Shown here piece after piece: positions 29,035-39,330 of a DNA stretch of 64,000 bases (position 1 is the stretch's first letter; every line of letters starts with the position of its first letter). A model generated the notes under the pieces. The model was not told the origin of the DNA. It searched no databases and saw only the letters and a program-made list of their open reading frames with translations. Origin of the DNA: Lacticaseibacillus paracasei subsp. paracasei (GTDB lineage: Bacteria; Bacillota; Bacilli; Lactobacillales; Lactobacillaceae). The translations under genes and the position numbers were made by a program. The DNA is taken from positions 434,001 through 498,000 of the forward strand of contig NZ_AP012541.1 of NCBI RefSeq assembly GCF_000829035.1, given 5' to 3'.

Positions 29035-32000
29035 TTAAGAATTGACCTTGTTTTTCTCGCGTTTCTTCTTATCAGTGACAACTATCCCTAGCGTTGTCAT
29101 CAGGCTGATGATGACCCCTAGAATTTGCAAGGCATTACGATGCGAATTCGCCATTTGTGGCAACTTGGAGCTGACACCGGATTGAGCGTCGTTTCTGGTA
29201 CTCATGGCAGGTGTTGGGGCTGCGTTGATTTTGGTGGCTAGGTCATTGTCAGTGGTAGCATTTGGTACAGTGATCTTTGGAGCATCCTTGTCGCCACCAT
29301 TAGCGGTTGATTCAAAGGAATCCTTTCGCTCGGTTTTGATGGCAGCGTGCGCACTGACTTCCTTTTCATTATTTTTGTCGTCTTTAAATGCTATCTTAGC
29401 TTTTGGGTCAGTGGTCAGTTCTGTAATTGCCGATTTAATGCCCTCTTTACTAGGCATTTTTTTCTTCCCATTTTCTGTTAAAACAAAAGCGAAGGCAACT
29501 CCAATGTCGATCTTCTCGTTTGCGGTTGCCGTTAGAACGGTATGACTGGCGTTAACTTTGTCGCTTGAGTCTGTGTCGGCTACTGAATCATGAGCTTCAT
29601 GAATGACCGCTTGCGAAGAAGTCTCAGGTTTAGCAGCTTTTTCTTCGTTGATATCGCTGCTATCTTGAGGTGCTTTGTCATTGAGAACCGCTGTTTTCAC
29701 GAGGGTATCTTTGACTTCAGTGTCAGTCACTACTGAAGATGAATCATTTTTAGGGGTGGTAGCGTCATCAAAAGAGACATTACCTTGAGCGTCTTCGATA
29801 CTGTCAACAGCTGGTTTCACATCATTGGTGTCTTCAATTGCCTTATCATCATTGGGGACCACTTCACCTTTAGATGCTTTGGTTTCGCTAAGGGTTTCCT
29901 GCGAAGAAATATCACTTGTAGCATCGTTGTCCTCGTTTGAAGTCACGTTGTCTTTAGACATTTTGGCATCACTAAGGACCGCTTCCGAGAAAGAGGTTTC
30001 TTCACGGTCGTTGCCGCCATCCGGGACTAAGTCATCTTTAGCTTTTTCAACTAAATCTTCGTCAACGACATGTTCTACAAAGGCATCCCCCGCGGAATCT
30101 TTGACTTCACGATCTTCACTTTGAGGATCCCGCGTATCATCAGAAGCCATTTCAGCACTAGCATCAGTCGCGCCGTCGTCGTCATTAGCCGATTCCGTGC
30201 TTGAAATTTCAGGACTATCCGTCACCGTTTGATCTTCGAGATCAGACTCAGTCGGTTCAGAATTTTCCGTTACAGCAACTTTCTTGATCTTGAACACTTT
30301 GACGGTGCGGTTGCCGACTTGATCGACGGCTTCCAACCTGACAATGCTCGTACCAACGGGCAAAATATATCCGCGCTTAAACGGCACCGGGTCATATGGG
30401 TTCGTTCTGTTTGCGCCTGCCTCAGCTGTTGCCGCCGGTTGATGGATGTTGAAGCCAGCACGAGCATGCTGGGTGAGGACATTGCTGCCGTTACTGTAAA
30501 GCCGATAGCCATCAACGTTATCGTCAATGGTGCCTTCAAGGGTAAAAATATCGGCACTGGTTTCGGCGGTGTAAACCCCGTTTGCGTCAACGGTCATGCC
30601 ATCTGTGTCACTCACGGTCAATGTTGGTGGTGTTGTATCTAAAATGATTTGAAGGAAGCCGTCAGTGGTCACTTTCTGACCAGTTGCGTTAATGGTCGTT
30701 AAGGCATAACCGACGTTCTTTTCTTCAGTTGATTTGAAAGGAATTGTGACGTCAAACGAACCATCTGCTGCGAGGATTGCCCGATTTTGCGGGTCACTCG
30801 GATTCGGCGTGGCAAAAATCTGCAAGTCGGTATGCGAAGGATCTTTAATTTTTCCTCTGATGTGAAGCAGTTGATGCTCGGCATCATAGCAATGACTGGC
30901 TTTGTCGACACCTACTAAAGTCAAGCTGTTGTCGTTCAGATCGGTAAACATCAAACCGCTTGTTGGCATGGCGCTTAGCAAGTTGTCCGAGAATTTCCGC
31001 CCCGGCAATGGTTCGGCACTGCTTAATCGCGTTGCAGCGTTTTTGGCCGTTGCTTCGTCATCAAAGCTTTCAGTTTTGGTGTTGTCATTGCTATAAGCGC
31101 CAGCGTCAGGATCGTGGAAAACCAACAGCGAAGGAATAGCCGGTGATTTGATGAAGGTTCCGAATTGTGGCTCATAAAGCGCATAAACGTCTAGGTTGGC
31201 ATAGAAGTTGGGGTTTTCAACATCGAAAGTAGCGATGCCGGTGGTTTGGTTGCTTCTTTCAACATAGACATTGCCGGTGACACTATCTTTTAAAACGACA
31301 AGATAATCACCATCTTTAGGCACCATCACTTGAACCGTGTACTTGTCATCTTTGGTTCTGATTTCATAATTGGCATCCATTCTGAGTCCGTTACCATGAA
31401 CAATCGGAATTGACCAGCGAACTTGTGGCGTCGGCGTGGTGTCCACTTCTGGCAGATACTCGCCGGCAACTGCTTGAATCGTCTGACGGCTGCTGTTGCC
31501 GGCCAAATCGGTGATTGTCAGCGTCAGTTTGCCATCGCCTGCTTCCAGCGCGTCAAGTTGATCGTCGCTTAGCTGATAGGTCACGGTACCGGTGTTTTTA
31601 GTTCCATCATTGCCAAGAGGGACTTCATAGGTTCGCAATCCGATGGCCAATACTGCGGCGCTATATTGGGTGAAGCCGACACCTTGATCTTCGTAATTGA
31701 AGGTGATGTCGCCATTGTCATAAGTGAAGTCCGTGATCGTCGGTTTGACGGTATCAATCGCAACTGGGAGATTAATACCTTGCCGATTTCTTATCCCAGC
31801 AGTGTAGGTGGTGCCAACAAACTGGTAAACATAGCGACCATCTTCGGCAGTCACCAACTTGCCTGTTGCTCGATCATAAACTTTACCGTCCCATTTGAAA
31901 CCATCAGGATGGCGCCGCATGCTATCAGACAGGGTCAAATCCGTATTATAGTTAGTATCTTGCACGTAATGTGACTTAGCGGTGTCATTTTCAAGATCAA

Positions 32001-34305
32001 TGACCCGGACAAGATGACCGTCTGTGTCTAGAATTTGGGCGGCGACCTGTTGAAGATTTTGTTTAACAAAAATACGCGGGATGACGGCATCTGAAACCCC
32101 ATCGTTATTGGGAGAAAATGCCACTTTATTGTCTTTTGCAGAGGCGGCAACGGTTTCCCAATTAACGCTATAACTACCGCTGTTAACAATGTCGCTTAAG
32201 GTGAGCGGATCGGCAATGCCCAGTGGGTAATTATTTTCATCAAGCAAATAGCTGCCTTTAAAAGTACTTCGACCTTCATTAGCAGCATTATCAAAGACGA
32301 CTTCTGCATTGGTTGAGCCATAAAAACCCATGTAAGGCATGGAAATGGATTGATTGTCGTCCGCAGCTTTGAAGGAGATGAAGCCTTCAATGACTTGATG
32401 CAGCCGGACAGTTTGATCTAGGGTCAACGTGAAGGCCACAGTTTGTGACGCGCCTGCTTTCAAAGTGAAAGTTGGCGTTGCGGTTGTTAGCGTCGCACCT
32501 GGCAAGGCAACAGCATAAATGCCATTAGTGTGGGCGGTGTCAAAGGTTTGCGTGAGGGGATGGCCGGGCACAACCGTATAAGTTTGATCGGTTGTGCCGT
32601 GGTTGGTCAACGTGATAGTAAACGTTGGTGCTGCCTCGAATTGTTGCAAGGAAACGGAACCGGTTTGATCAGTACCTTCTGCCGTCACCGTTAAACCGCT
32701 GGCTTTGGCGACATCAATTTGACCAGCCCCTTGACGTCGTGGTGAGACAAAGTTGCCCGGATAGTCATGATCCATCATAGGGGTAGCAGCATTCATGAGC
32801 GCTAATTTGACAGCTTTGACGAGTTCAACACCAGTTAGCTTAGTTGTTTGCTTGAGATGCTGCATAACGAGTAAGCCAGCACCTGCTGCATAAGCACTGG
32901 CAGCCGCGGTGCCGCTCTTGGTCGCTAGCGTGTTGTTTTTGCCAATCGAGACGGATTTTTCACCAGGTGTCGTGAGATCTGGTTTAAGTTTATAGTCAGT
33001 AGTTGGTCCCCAAGACGAGTTATACGCCATGGCGGATTTAGTTCCCAGTGCTGAATTTTCCGAAGCAACAGTGAGGGCACTAAGGCCGCCACCTGTCAGC
33101 GAAAGCGTGCTATCATTTGTCGTGATATAACCAGCCGTAGTGCCGCCGGGGACGGAGGTGCCGTGAATCGCCATGGCATTACCGTTGTTACTTGTGGTTT
33201 TGATGACAAGGACGCCATGATCGGTAGCAAATTGAATCGCCGCTTGATCTTCAGCAGTGGGATCTTCAACATCGACAATCTTGGCCAGCGATAGATAAAT
33301 CACATCTGCACCTAGCGAGACCGCGTCATACACTGCACGGGCAACGTTATTTGTGGTCAGTGATTTTGCTTGGCCCAAAACCTTCATGCTTAGGATCTGT
33401 GCTTCCGGCGCGACCCCGAGGATATAGCGGCCATCTGGTCTTTCTTGTCCATTCCCGGCGATAATGCCGGCTACTTGTTCACCTTGAATATGATTATCTA
33501 AATGCAGATTAGTATTGCTATTGGTGGTGTAGTCATAGAAAAAAGGCAGCTTGTCATTGAGATAGGTACCATAGCCGTGACTAGCAGCAAAGTCGGCAAT
33601 GGTTTCTTTTGAAATCTTGGCCGTCGTGTTGTCGTTTAGTCGCAACATATCATGCGGTTCAATGGCGCTATCAATGACGGCGGCAACCATGCCTTGTCCT
33701 TTAATATTTTCATCCCAAAGCGGTTGCACATTCCCTTTGGTTAAAACGGCCTGATTAATCGGTGGTTTGGCTGGCGCAGGTGTTGGCTTTGTTTGGACCG
33801 CAGATCGCGGAGAAGCGGTTGGCGCCATGACTGGTGACGCTGGTGTTTCAACAGGTACAGTAACTTTAACTTTATCGGTTACAACAGGTGCAGTTTTTGG
33901 CGTAGGGGTTGGTGTTGCTGATACGATCGATGCGGCATGGCTGTCAGACGCTGCCTTCGAATGGTCAGCCGGTTTTGTTGAAGGCGCTTCGACTTGATTG
34001 GCCGCTGATGTTGGCTGAGTTTCAATTGCGGGGACTGCTGGCTTGTCAACGCTGGGCTGGGGGTTATCAGTAGGAGTCAGTGATGCGGTAACGGGCTGTT
34101 TGTCTTTGATTTCGGTATGCGGTTTGGCAAGCGTCGTCGCGCTGGCGGTCGGTGATGCTTCATCAGCAAAAACGGTTTGCGTTGGCTGAAACATCAGAAT
34201 GCCAGCTCCGCCTAAAACAGCAATGGCACTATAAATCCAATGCCGTCCCGCCTTATACATCTTATAGCGGCGTTTTTCCTGTGAAAAGGGATTCAGCTTG
34301 TACAC
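29035..34305 (-). CDS. Subtilase-like surface protein with a lost active site (pseudoprotease)
   Basis: About 1756 residues, paralogous to the upstream-numbered neighbour along most of its length. GTG at 34305, 8 nt after GGAGG, matches the start context of the paralogue; a frame open to 34386 has no such site. Signal peptide of the same type (YKMYKAGRHW), then an S8 domain in which Asp212 is kept (AVIDSA), the catalytic His is Gln274 (HIQGEQVAGI) and the catalytic Ser is Ala467 (SGTAAASAYA). Fn3-like domains follow, then a shorter acidic region and a C-terminal LPQMA, hydrophobic helix and KKKREKNK. It should not cleave peptides. It may bind substrates, act as adhesin or scaffold, or be a decaying duplicate. 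Confidence 0.9.
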   Translation of the reverse strand: MYKLNPFSQEKRRYKMYKAGRHWIYSAIAVLGGAGILMFQPTQTVFADEASPTASATTLAKPHTEIKDKQPVTASLTPTDNPQPSVDKPAVPAIETQPTSAANQVEAPSTKPADHSKAASDSHAASIVSATPTPTPKTAPVVTDKVKVTVPVETPASPVMAPTASPRSAVQTKPTPAPAKPPINQAVLTKGNVQPLWDENIKGQGMVAAVIDSAIEPHDMLRLNDNTTAKISKETIADFAASHGYGTYLNDKLPFFYDYTTNSNTNLHLDNHIQGEQVAGIIAGNGQERPDGRYILGVAPEAQILSMKVLGQAKSLTTNNVARAVYDAVSLGADVIYLSLAKIVDVEDPTAEDQAAIQFATDHGVLVIKTTSNNGNAMAIHGTSVPGGTTAGYITTNDSTLSLTGGGLSALTVASENSALGTKSAMAYNSSWGPTTDYKLKPDLTTPGEKSVSIGKNNTLATKSGTAAASAYAAGAGLLVMQHLKQTTKLTGVELVKAVKLALMNAATPMMDHDYPGNFVSPRRQGAGQIDVAKASGLTVTAEGTDQTGSVSLQQFEAAPTFTITLTNHGTTDQTYTVVPGHPLTQTFDTAHTNGIYAVALPGATLTTATPTFTLKAGASQTVAFTLTLDQTVRLHQVIEGFISFKAADDNQSISMPYMGFYGSTNAEVVFDNAANEGRSTFKGSYLLDENNYPLGIADPLTLSDIVNSGSYSVNWETVAASAKDNKVAFSPNNDGVSDAVIPRIFVKQNLQQVAAQILDTDGHLVRVIDLENDTAKSHYVQDTNYNTDLTLSDSMRRHPDGFKWDGKVYDRATGKLVTAEDGRYVYQFVGTTYTAGIRNRQGINLPVAIDTVKPTITDFTYDNGDITFNYEDQGVGFTQYSAAVLAIGLRTYEVPLGNDGTKNTGTVTYQLSDDQLDALEAGDGKLTLTITDLAGNSSRQTIQAVAGEYLPEVDTTPTPQVRWSIPIVHGNGLRMDANYEIRTKDDKYTVQVMVPKDGDYLVVLKDSVTGNVYVERSNQTTGIATFDVENPNFYANLDVYALYEPQFGTFIKSPAIPSLLVFHDPDAGAYSNDNTKTESFDDEATAKNAATRLSSAEPLPGRKFSDNLLSAMPTSGLMFTDLNDNSLTLVGVDKASHCYDAEHQLLHIRGKIKDPSHTDLQIFATPNPSDPQNRAILAADGSFDVTIPFKSTEEKNVGYALTTINATGQKVTTDGFLQIILDTTPPTLTVSDTDGMTVDANGVYTAETSADIFTLEGTIDDNVDGYRLYSNGSNVLTQHARAGFNIHQPAATAEAGANRTNPYDPVPFKRGYILPVGTSIVRLEAVDQVGNRTVKVFKIKKVAVTENSEPTESDLEDQTVTDSPEISSTESANDDDGATDASAEMASDDTRDPQSEDREVKDSAGDAFVEHVVDEDLVEKAKDDLVPDGGNDREETSFSEAVLSDAKMSKDNVTSNEDNDATSDISSQETLSETKASKGEVVPNDDKAIEDTNDVKPAVDSIEDAQGNVSFDDATTPKNDSSSVVTDTEVKDTLVKTAVLNDKAPQDSSDINEEKAAKPETSSQAVIHEAHDSVADTDSSDKVNASHTVLTATANEKIDIGVAFAFVLTENGKKKMPSKEGIKSAITELTTDPKAKIAFKDDKNNEKEVSAHAAIKTERKDSFESTANGGDKDAPKITVPNATTDNDLATKINAAPTPAMSTRNDAQSGVSSKLPQMANSHRNALQILGVIISLMTTLGIVVTDKKKREKNKVNS

Positions 34306-34402
34306 GTTATTTCCTCCGGTAGTCATTAAAACAAAATCTTGAAAAGTGCGTTGTAGCAGCTCTAGAGAAGCGAGTGTCTTGCTCATTTTCTCTCATGTCT
34401 GT

Positions 34403-34431
34403 AATTTATCCTGAGATAAAACTAATGTCAA
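34403..34431 (-). promoter_or_regulatory. Promoter of the pseudoprotease gene
   Basis: Minus-strand TTGACA (34426-34431), 17-bp spacer and TAAATT (34403-34408), the same boxes and spacing as the promoter at 28589-28617. Both genes may be controlled together. Confidence 0.75.
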
Positions 34432-34773
34432 CCATTAGAAAAATAAAATAAATTGGTTTTAGTATGTTAGCTAGTTGTTAAAATAAACAATTCGCATTAT
34501 ATTAATTGACTTTTAATCGACAATTGAATTTCTAAATAACTGAGGAACTTAAAGGTTATTTAGCAGCATTTAAAAATTGAATTATCGTTAATATCTGCGG
34601 ACACGATCAGTTGAGAAATGGCCTGACACGCAAGTTCAATAACCGTATTTTCACGCATGTAATTTTTTTAAGTCGCTGAACCGATTTTTGGCGAAAAGAA
34701 ATAAGTCTGCCGATTTCAACCAACACCGTGAGCTTTTCGATACTTGGCAACCCCGTAACCGTCTGGCTTGGCG

Positions 34774-34779
34774 TATAAT
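34774..34779 (+). promoter_or_regulatory. Predicted -10 of the pepN promoter
   Basis: A perfect TATAAT lies 31 bp before the pepN ATG. No clear -35 element is seen at the right distance. The rest of 34432-34773 is AT-rich and shows no gene. Confidence 0.4.
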
Positions 34780-34810
34780 GAGCGTAATCTTACAATTCGA
34801 GGAGGAAATT

Positions 34811-37345
34811 ATGACTGAAGCAACGCATTTTTATCAGGCATTTCAACCGGCACATTATGAGCTTTACTTGGCTATTAACCGGGCAAACAAAACGATTACC
34901 GGGAAAACAACGATTACTGGTGAGGCGAAGCAAACCACGATCGCCCTTCATCAAAAGTATCTGAAGGTGAGTGCCCTTCAGGCCGATGGTCAGGATGTAC
35001 CGTTTACGATTGATGATCCTGCAGAAGCGATTCGCATCACTTTGCCCCAATCCGGAAAGGTGACGCTGACGATTGACTACACGGCACCATTGACGGATAC
35101 CATGATGGGGATCTATCCGTCTTATTACGAAGTTGATGGAGTCAAAAAGCAGATTATTGGGACACAATTTGAGACAACCGCTGCCCGTCAGGCTTTTCCA
35201 AGCGTTGATGAACCTGAGGCCAAGGCGACATTTGATTTGGCTATCAAATTCGACGAACAGCCGGGTGAGACGATCATCAGCAATATGCCGGAAATTCGCG
35301 AAGAAAATGGTGTGCATTACTTTGACACCACCGTGCGGATGTCGACTTATCTGATCGCGTTTGCTTTTGGCGATCTGCAAAATAAACAAACCACGACTAA
35401 GAGTGGTGTGAAGATTGGCGTTTTTGCTACCAAGGCTCACAAACCAAACGAGTTAGACTTTGCTTTGGACATTGCCAAACGGTCGATTGAATTCTATGAA
35501 GACTTTTATCAAACCCCATACCCATTGCCGCATTCTTGGCAGTTGGCACTACCGGACTTTTCGGCTGGCGCGATGGAAAACTGGGGATTGGTCACCTATC
35601 GTGAAGCGTTGCTGACGATTGATCCGGACAATACCTCCCTCGAAACCAAGCAACGTGTGGCAACGGTGATTGCGCACGAATTGGCCCATCAATGGTTTGG
35701 CGATTTGGTAACCATGAAGTGGTGGGATGATTTGTGGTTGAATGAAAGTTTCGCCAACATGATGGAATATGTCGCAGTGGATGCCTTGCAGCCTGATTGG
35801 CATATTTGGGAAGCTTTCCAAACCCTTGAAGCACCAATGGCCTTGCAACGTGATGCAACAGATGGCGTGCAATCGGTTCACGTGCAGGTGGAAGATCCCG
35901 CCGAAATCGATTCCTTGTTTGACAGCGCCATTGTTTATGCAAAAGGTGCGCGGATGCTTGTCATGGTGCGAGCTCTGATTGGCGACGATGCGCTTCGGGC
36001 TGGCTTAAAAGCTTACTTTGAAGCTCACAAGTTTGGCAACGCAGCCGGTGCTGATTTATGGACGGCATTAGGTAAGGCGTCGCATCTGGACGTTGGCAAA
36101 ATTATGCAGTCATGGTTGGAGCAACCGGGCTATCCAGTTGTCACTGCAGCTGTGGTGGACGGCAAGCTGACCTTGTCGCAACAGCAATTCTTCATTGGTG
36201 CTGGCAAAGATGTCGGCCGCCAGTGGCAGATCCCGCTGAATAGCAACTATGCTGTGGCACCCCAAATCTTTGCCGAGAAAAAGGTTACGCTTGGCGACTA
36301 TGCGCAATTACGCAAGGAAAATGGCAAACCATTCCGCGTCAATGTTGGCAACAACTCGCATTTCATTGTTCAGTACGATGAACAATTGATGACCGATATT
36401 CTAGCCAATGTGGATCAGCTGAATGCGATTGACCAGCGGCAGATTATCCAAGACCTGCGGCTGCTAGCTGAGGGTCGTAAGAATTCATACGGCAATATTG
36501 TGCCATTGCTGCCGCGGTTTGCTGCGAGCCACAGCGCGATTGTCATGGATGCTTTGTTCCGCGTAGCTGGCGACTTGAAGAAGTTTGTAGCACCTGATTC
36601 AGACGCTGAAAAGCAGTTACAGGCATTCTTTGACAAGCTCAGTGCTGGTCAGCTTGATCGCCTTGGATGGACGCCGAAAGCTGATGAAAGCATTGATGAT
36701 CAGTTGACCCGTCCATACATCCTGAGCATGGCGTTATATGCTAAGAATCCAGACGCGATTGCGCAAGGACATGAGTTGTTTACAGCTAATCAAGCACAAT
36801 TGGTTGCTTTGCCAGCTGACATCCGGATGTTCGTTTTGGAAAATGAAGTGAAGCATTTTGGCAATGCAGACTTATTTGATCAGCTGCTCAAAGCCTACAC
36901 GCAAACGACAGATTCCAGTTATAAAGCTGATATTCTGGCAGCGTTGACCAGTACAACTGATCCAACGCAAATTGCCAAATTGGTTGATAAGTTTGAGGAT
37001 GCCGACACGATTAAGCCACAGGATCTGCGTTCATGGTTCCGCGGGGTTCTGAATAACCATGCTGGCGAGCAAGCTGCTTGGGATTGGCTCCGTAATGAGT
37101 GGCAGTGGCTTGAAAAAACCGTTGGCGGCGATATGGAATTCACGACCTACATCACTGTGATCGCCGGCGTTTTCCGCACACCGGAACGATTGACGGAGTT
37201 CAAGGCCTTCTTTGAACCAAAGCTGCAAACACCGGGTCTGACGCGGGAGATCACCATGGACACCAGTGTGATTGCCAGTCGCGTCAGCCTGATTCAAGCT
37301 GAGCAGCAGGCTGTGCAAGCTGCTGTGGCAGAAGCTGTTAAGTAA
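34811..37345 (+). CDS. pepN: Aminopeptidase N, M1 family zinc metallopeptidase
   Basis: 844 residues, as in lactobacilli. It has the exopeptidase motif GAMENWG and the zinc site HELAH followed 18 residues later by the third ligand Glu in LWLNESFA. GAGGAGG precedes the ATG at 34811; the upstream frame from 34688 lacks a start site. It is a cytoplasmic enzyme that trims N-terminal residues from peptides made by the surface proteinase and taken up by oligopeptide transporters. It lies beside both the proteinase genes and an amino-acid permease. Confidence 0.97.
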   Translation: MTEATHFYQAFQPAHYELYLAINRANKTITGKTTITGEAKQTTIALHQKYLKVSALQADGQDVPFTIDDPAEAIRITLPQSGKVTLTIDYTAPLTDTMMGIYPSYYEVDGVKKQIIGTQFETTAARQAFPSVDEPEAKATFDLAIKFDEQPGETIISNMPEIREENGVHYFDTTVRMSTYLIAFAFGDLQNKQTTTKSGVKIGVFATKAHKPNELDFALDIAKRSIEFYEDFYQTPYPLPHSWQLALPDFSAGAMENWGLVTYREALLTIDPDNTSLETKQRVATVIAHELAHQWFGDLVTMKWWDDLWLNESFANMMEYVAVDALQPDWHIWEAFQTLEAPMALQRDATDGVQSVHVQVEDPAEIDSLFDSAIVYAKGARMLVMVRALIGDDALRAGLKAYFEAHKFGNAAGADLWTALGKASHLDVGKIMQSWLEQPGYPVVTAAVVDGKLTLSQQQFFIGAGKDVGRQWQIPLNSNYAVAPQIFAEKKVTLGDYAQLRKENGKPFRVNVGNNSHFIVQYDEQLMTDILANVDQLNAIDQRQIIQDLRLLAEGRKNSYGNIVPLLPRFAASHSAIVMDALFRVAGDLKKFVAPDSDAEKQLQAFFDKLSAGQLDRLGWTPKADESIDDQLTRPYILSMALYAKNPDAIAQGHELFTANQAQLVALPADIRMFVLENEVKHFGNADLFDQLLKAYTQTTDSSYKADILAALTSTTDPTQIAKLVDKFEDADTIKPQDLRSWFRGVLNNHAGEQAAWDWLRNEWQWLEKTVGGDMEFTTYITVIAGVFRTPERLTEFKAFFEPKLQTPGLTREITMDTSVIASRVSLIQAEQQAVQAAVAEAVK

Positions 37346-37367
37346 AGATTTTTAATCCAATATCTGC

Positions 37368-37400
37368 AAACCGTCACTTTGAAAATAGGTGACGGTTTTT
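37368..37400 (+). terminator. Intrinsic terminator of pepN
   Basis: A 10-bp stem (AAACCGTCAC/GTGACGGTTT) with an 11-nt loop followed by T residues, 22 bp after the pepN stop. Confidence 0.85.
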
Positions 37401-37540
37401 CTGTGTGACATGCAGGAACATAACTTATAACTGACGAATAAGGGCGAATAACTATCCGTATTGGGTAGTATTGCGAAAAATATCATAAGTTGTTTGAATT
37501 TTCTGTTTCATGAATAATTTGATGGGGTATGAAGACACCA

Positions 37541-37633
37541 GTGCCAAGGCGGAGCAGTCGTAGGCCAGATGGGGCTCGAAGCGCCGTCACAGCGTTCCAG
37601 CCCCATCTGGCCGTAGATTGCGGAGTTTGGCAC
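37541..37633. repeat. Nested inverted repeat in the pepN-permease gap
   Basis: An inner perfect 14-bp stem (37563-37576 with 37599-37612) lies within an outer 7-bp stem (GTGCCAA 37541-37547 with TTGGCAC 37627-37633). It has no coding frame. The element looks like a dispersed palindromic repeat of the genome rather than a terminator, as there is no T tract. Confidence 0.6.
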
Positions 37634-37865
37634 GACACGGAATCTTTCGCCCAGTGATCTTCCTGCGATTATGGGCAATAAGGATAAAGCCTAACCCTCA
37701 TTTCACATTTTTCACAGCTTAAGATGGCTATTTCACAACGCTGATTTAAGAAAAATCTAATCCTCATCTATACAATTTCACGGGAAAGAAAACGGGTTAA
37801 ACCGGTACACTGAAAAATGAGTCGCTGTTGATTGATGGACAGGCGGCTGTTTGGAGGGATTTTTA

Positions 37866-39308
37866 GTGGCAGATACAAAGAAAAAACTGCGCTGGTATAA
37901 CGTGGCGTTAATTGCATTCGTCTCAGTCTGGGGCTTAGGCAATGTGTTCAACAACTACGCTCAGCAGGGCCTTTCCGTCGTAACAAGCTGGATTTTGATC
38001 ATGGCGATTTACTTTGTGCCATATGCTTTGATTGTTGGTCAACTCGGCTCCACCTTTAAGGATCAAGCCGGTGGGGTTAGCTCGTGGATCAAAGAAACCG
38101 GTACGGTCAGGTTGGCCTATTATGCTGCTTGGACCTATTGGGTTGTTCATATTCCATACTTAGCTCAAAAGCCGCAAGCCATTCTGATTGCGTTGAGCTG
38201 GTTGTTTAAAGGCAACGGCAATTTCGTGAATACCGTCTCTTCAATGACCGTATCCTTAATTTGTTTAGCACTCTTCTTGCTATTTTTATGGCTGTCATCA
38301 CGTGGGTTAACCACTTTGAATCGCATTGGCAGTATGGCCGGTACGGCGATGTTCTTGATGTCGATTTTGTTTATCATTTTGGCTGTCACTGCACCGCTCA
38401 TGGTCAAAGGCGTGCATGTGGCCACACCGGATATGGGCGATATTCACACGTACTTGCCAAAGTTTGATCTGAATTACTTCACCACCATTTCGATGCTGGT
38501 CTTTGCGGTTGGCGGCGCGGAAAAAATTTCTCCGTACGTCAATAACACGAAACATGCGGCCAAGGAATTTCCAACAGGGATGCTGGTGCTTGCCGGGATG
38601 GTTGCCTTTTGTGCCTTGCTCGGGTCATTTGGCATGGGCATGTTGTTTAACAGCAACCACATTCCGACTGATTTGATGGCCAATGGACCGTATACCGCCT
38701 TCGCGATGCTGGGCAGTTATTATCATGTTGGCAATATTTTCGTCATTCTCTATGCCATCGCCAACGCGCTCGCTTCCATTTCAGCCTTAGCTTTTTCGAT
38801 TGACGCGCCGCTGAAAATGCTGCTAAGTGATGCTGATCCGCATTTTATTCCAAAGAAGCTGAGTCATCTGAATAAAAAAGGCACGCCGATCAATGGTTAC
38901 TGGCTGACCGGGATTTTAGTCAGTTTGCTGATCATTGTGCCAGCGCTTGGTATCGGCAATATGAACGAGCTGTATAAGTGGTTGTTAAATCTAAACTCAG
39001 TCGTGATGCCGTTACGCTACTTGTGGGTTTTCCTTGCCTATTATTTGCTTAATAAGCATTTGGAAAAATTCCAAGCAGAGTACATGTTTGTTAAAAACAA
39101 ACATGTGGGCATGATTATTGGCGGATGGTGTTTTCTTTTTACCGCTTTGGCCTGCTTGTTGGGAATGTTGCCGAAAATCAATTATCTCAACGATCCAGGG
39201 ACTTGGTGGTTCCAGATGGGCTTAAACATCATTACGCCAGTTATTTTCCTGGCATTGGGACTTATTTTGCCGTTCATTGCGCGACGGGATGAAGCCCGGT
39301 TACTTTAG
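37866..39308 (+). CDS. APC-superfamily amino-acid permease (glutamate/GABA antiporter-like, YjeM type)
   Basis: 480 residues with twelve membrane helices. The N-terminal helix has NVALIAFVSVWGLGNVFNNY, similar in layout to the glutamate:GABA antiporter family. The start is the GTG at 37866, 7 nt after GGAGGG; the TTG at 37851 would include the ribosome binding site. Substrate is not clear. Upstream (37793-37806) is a near-palindromic CGGGTTAAACCGGT that could be an operator. It is monocistronic. Confidence 0.85.
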   Translation: MADTKKKLRWYNVALIAFVSVWGLGNVFNNYAQQGLSVVTSWILIMAIYFVPYALIVGQLGSTFKDQAGGVSSWIKETGTVRLAYYAAWTYWVVHIPYLAQKPQAILIALSWLFKGNGNFVNTVSSMTVSLICLALFLLFLWLSSRGLTTLNRIGSMAGTAMFLMSILFIILAVTAPLMVKGVHVATPDMGDIHTYLPKFDLNYFTTISMLVFAVGGAEKISPYVNNTKHAAKEFPTGMLVLAGMVAFCALLGSFGMGMLFNSNHIPTDLMANGPYTAFAMLGSYYHVGNIFVILYAIANALASISALAFSIDAPLKMLLSDADPHFIPKKLSHLNKKGTPINGYWLTGILVSLLIIVPALGIGNMNELYKWLLNLNSVVMPLRYLWVFLAYYLLNKHLEKFQAEYMFVKNKHVGMIIGGWCFLFTALACLLGMLPKINYLNDPGTWWFQMGLNIITPVIFLALGLILPFIARRDEARLL

Positions 39309-39330
39309 TAAATAAAAATTGATCATAGTA

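Noticed and set aside
34688..34810. N-terminal extension of PepN
   Set aside because: GAGGAGG directly before the ATG at 34811 and the normal 844-residue length decide for the shorter start; the promoter lies in the extension.
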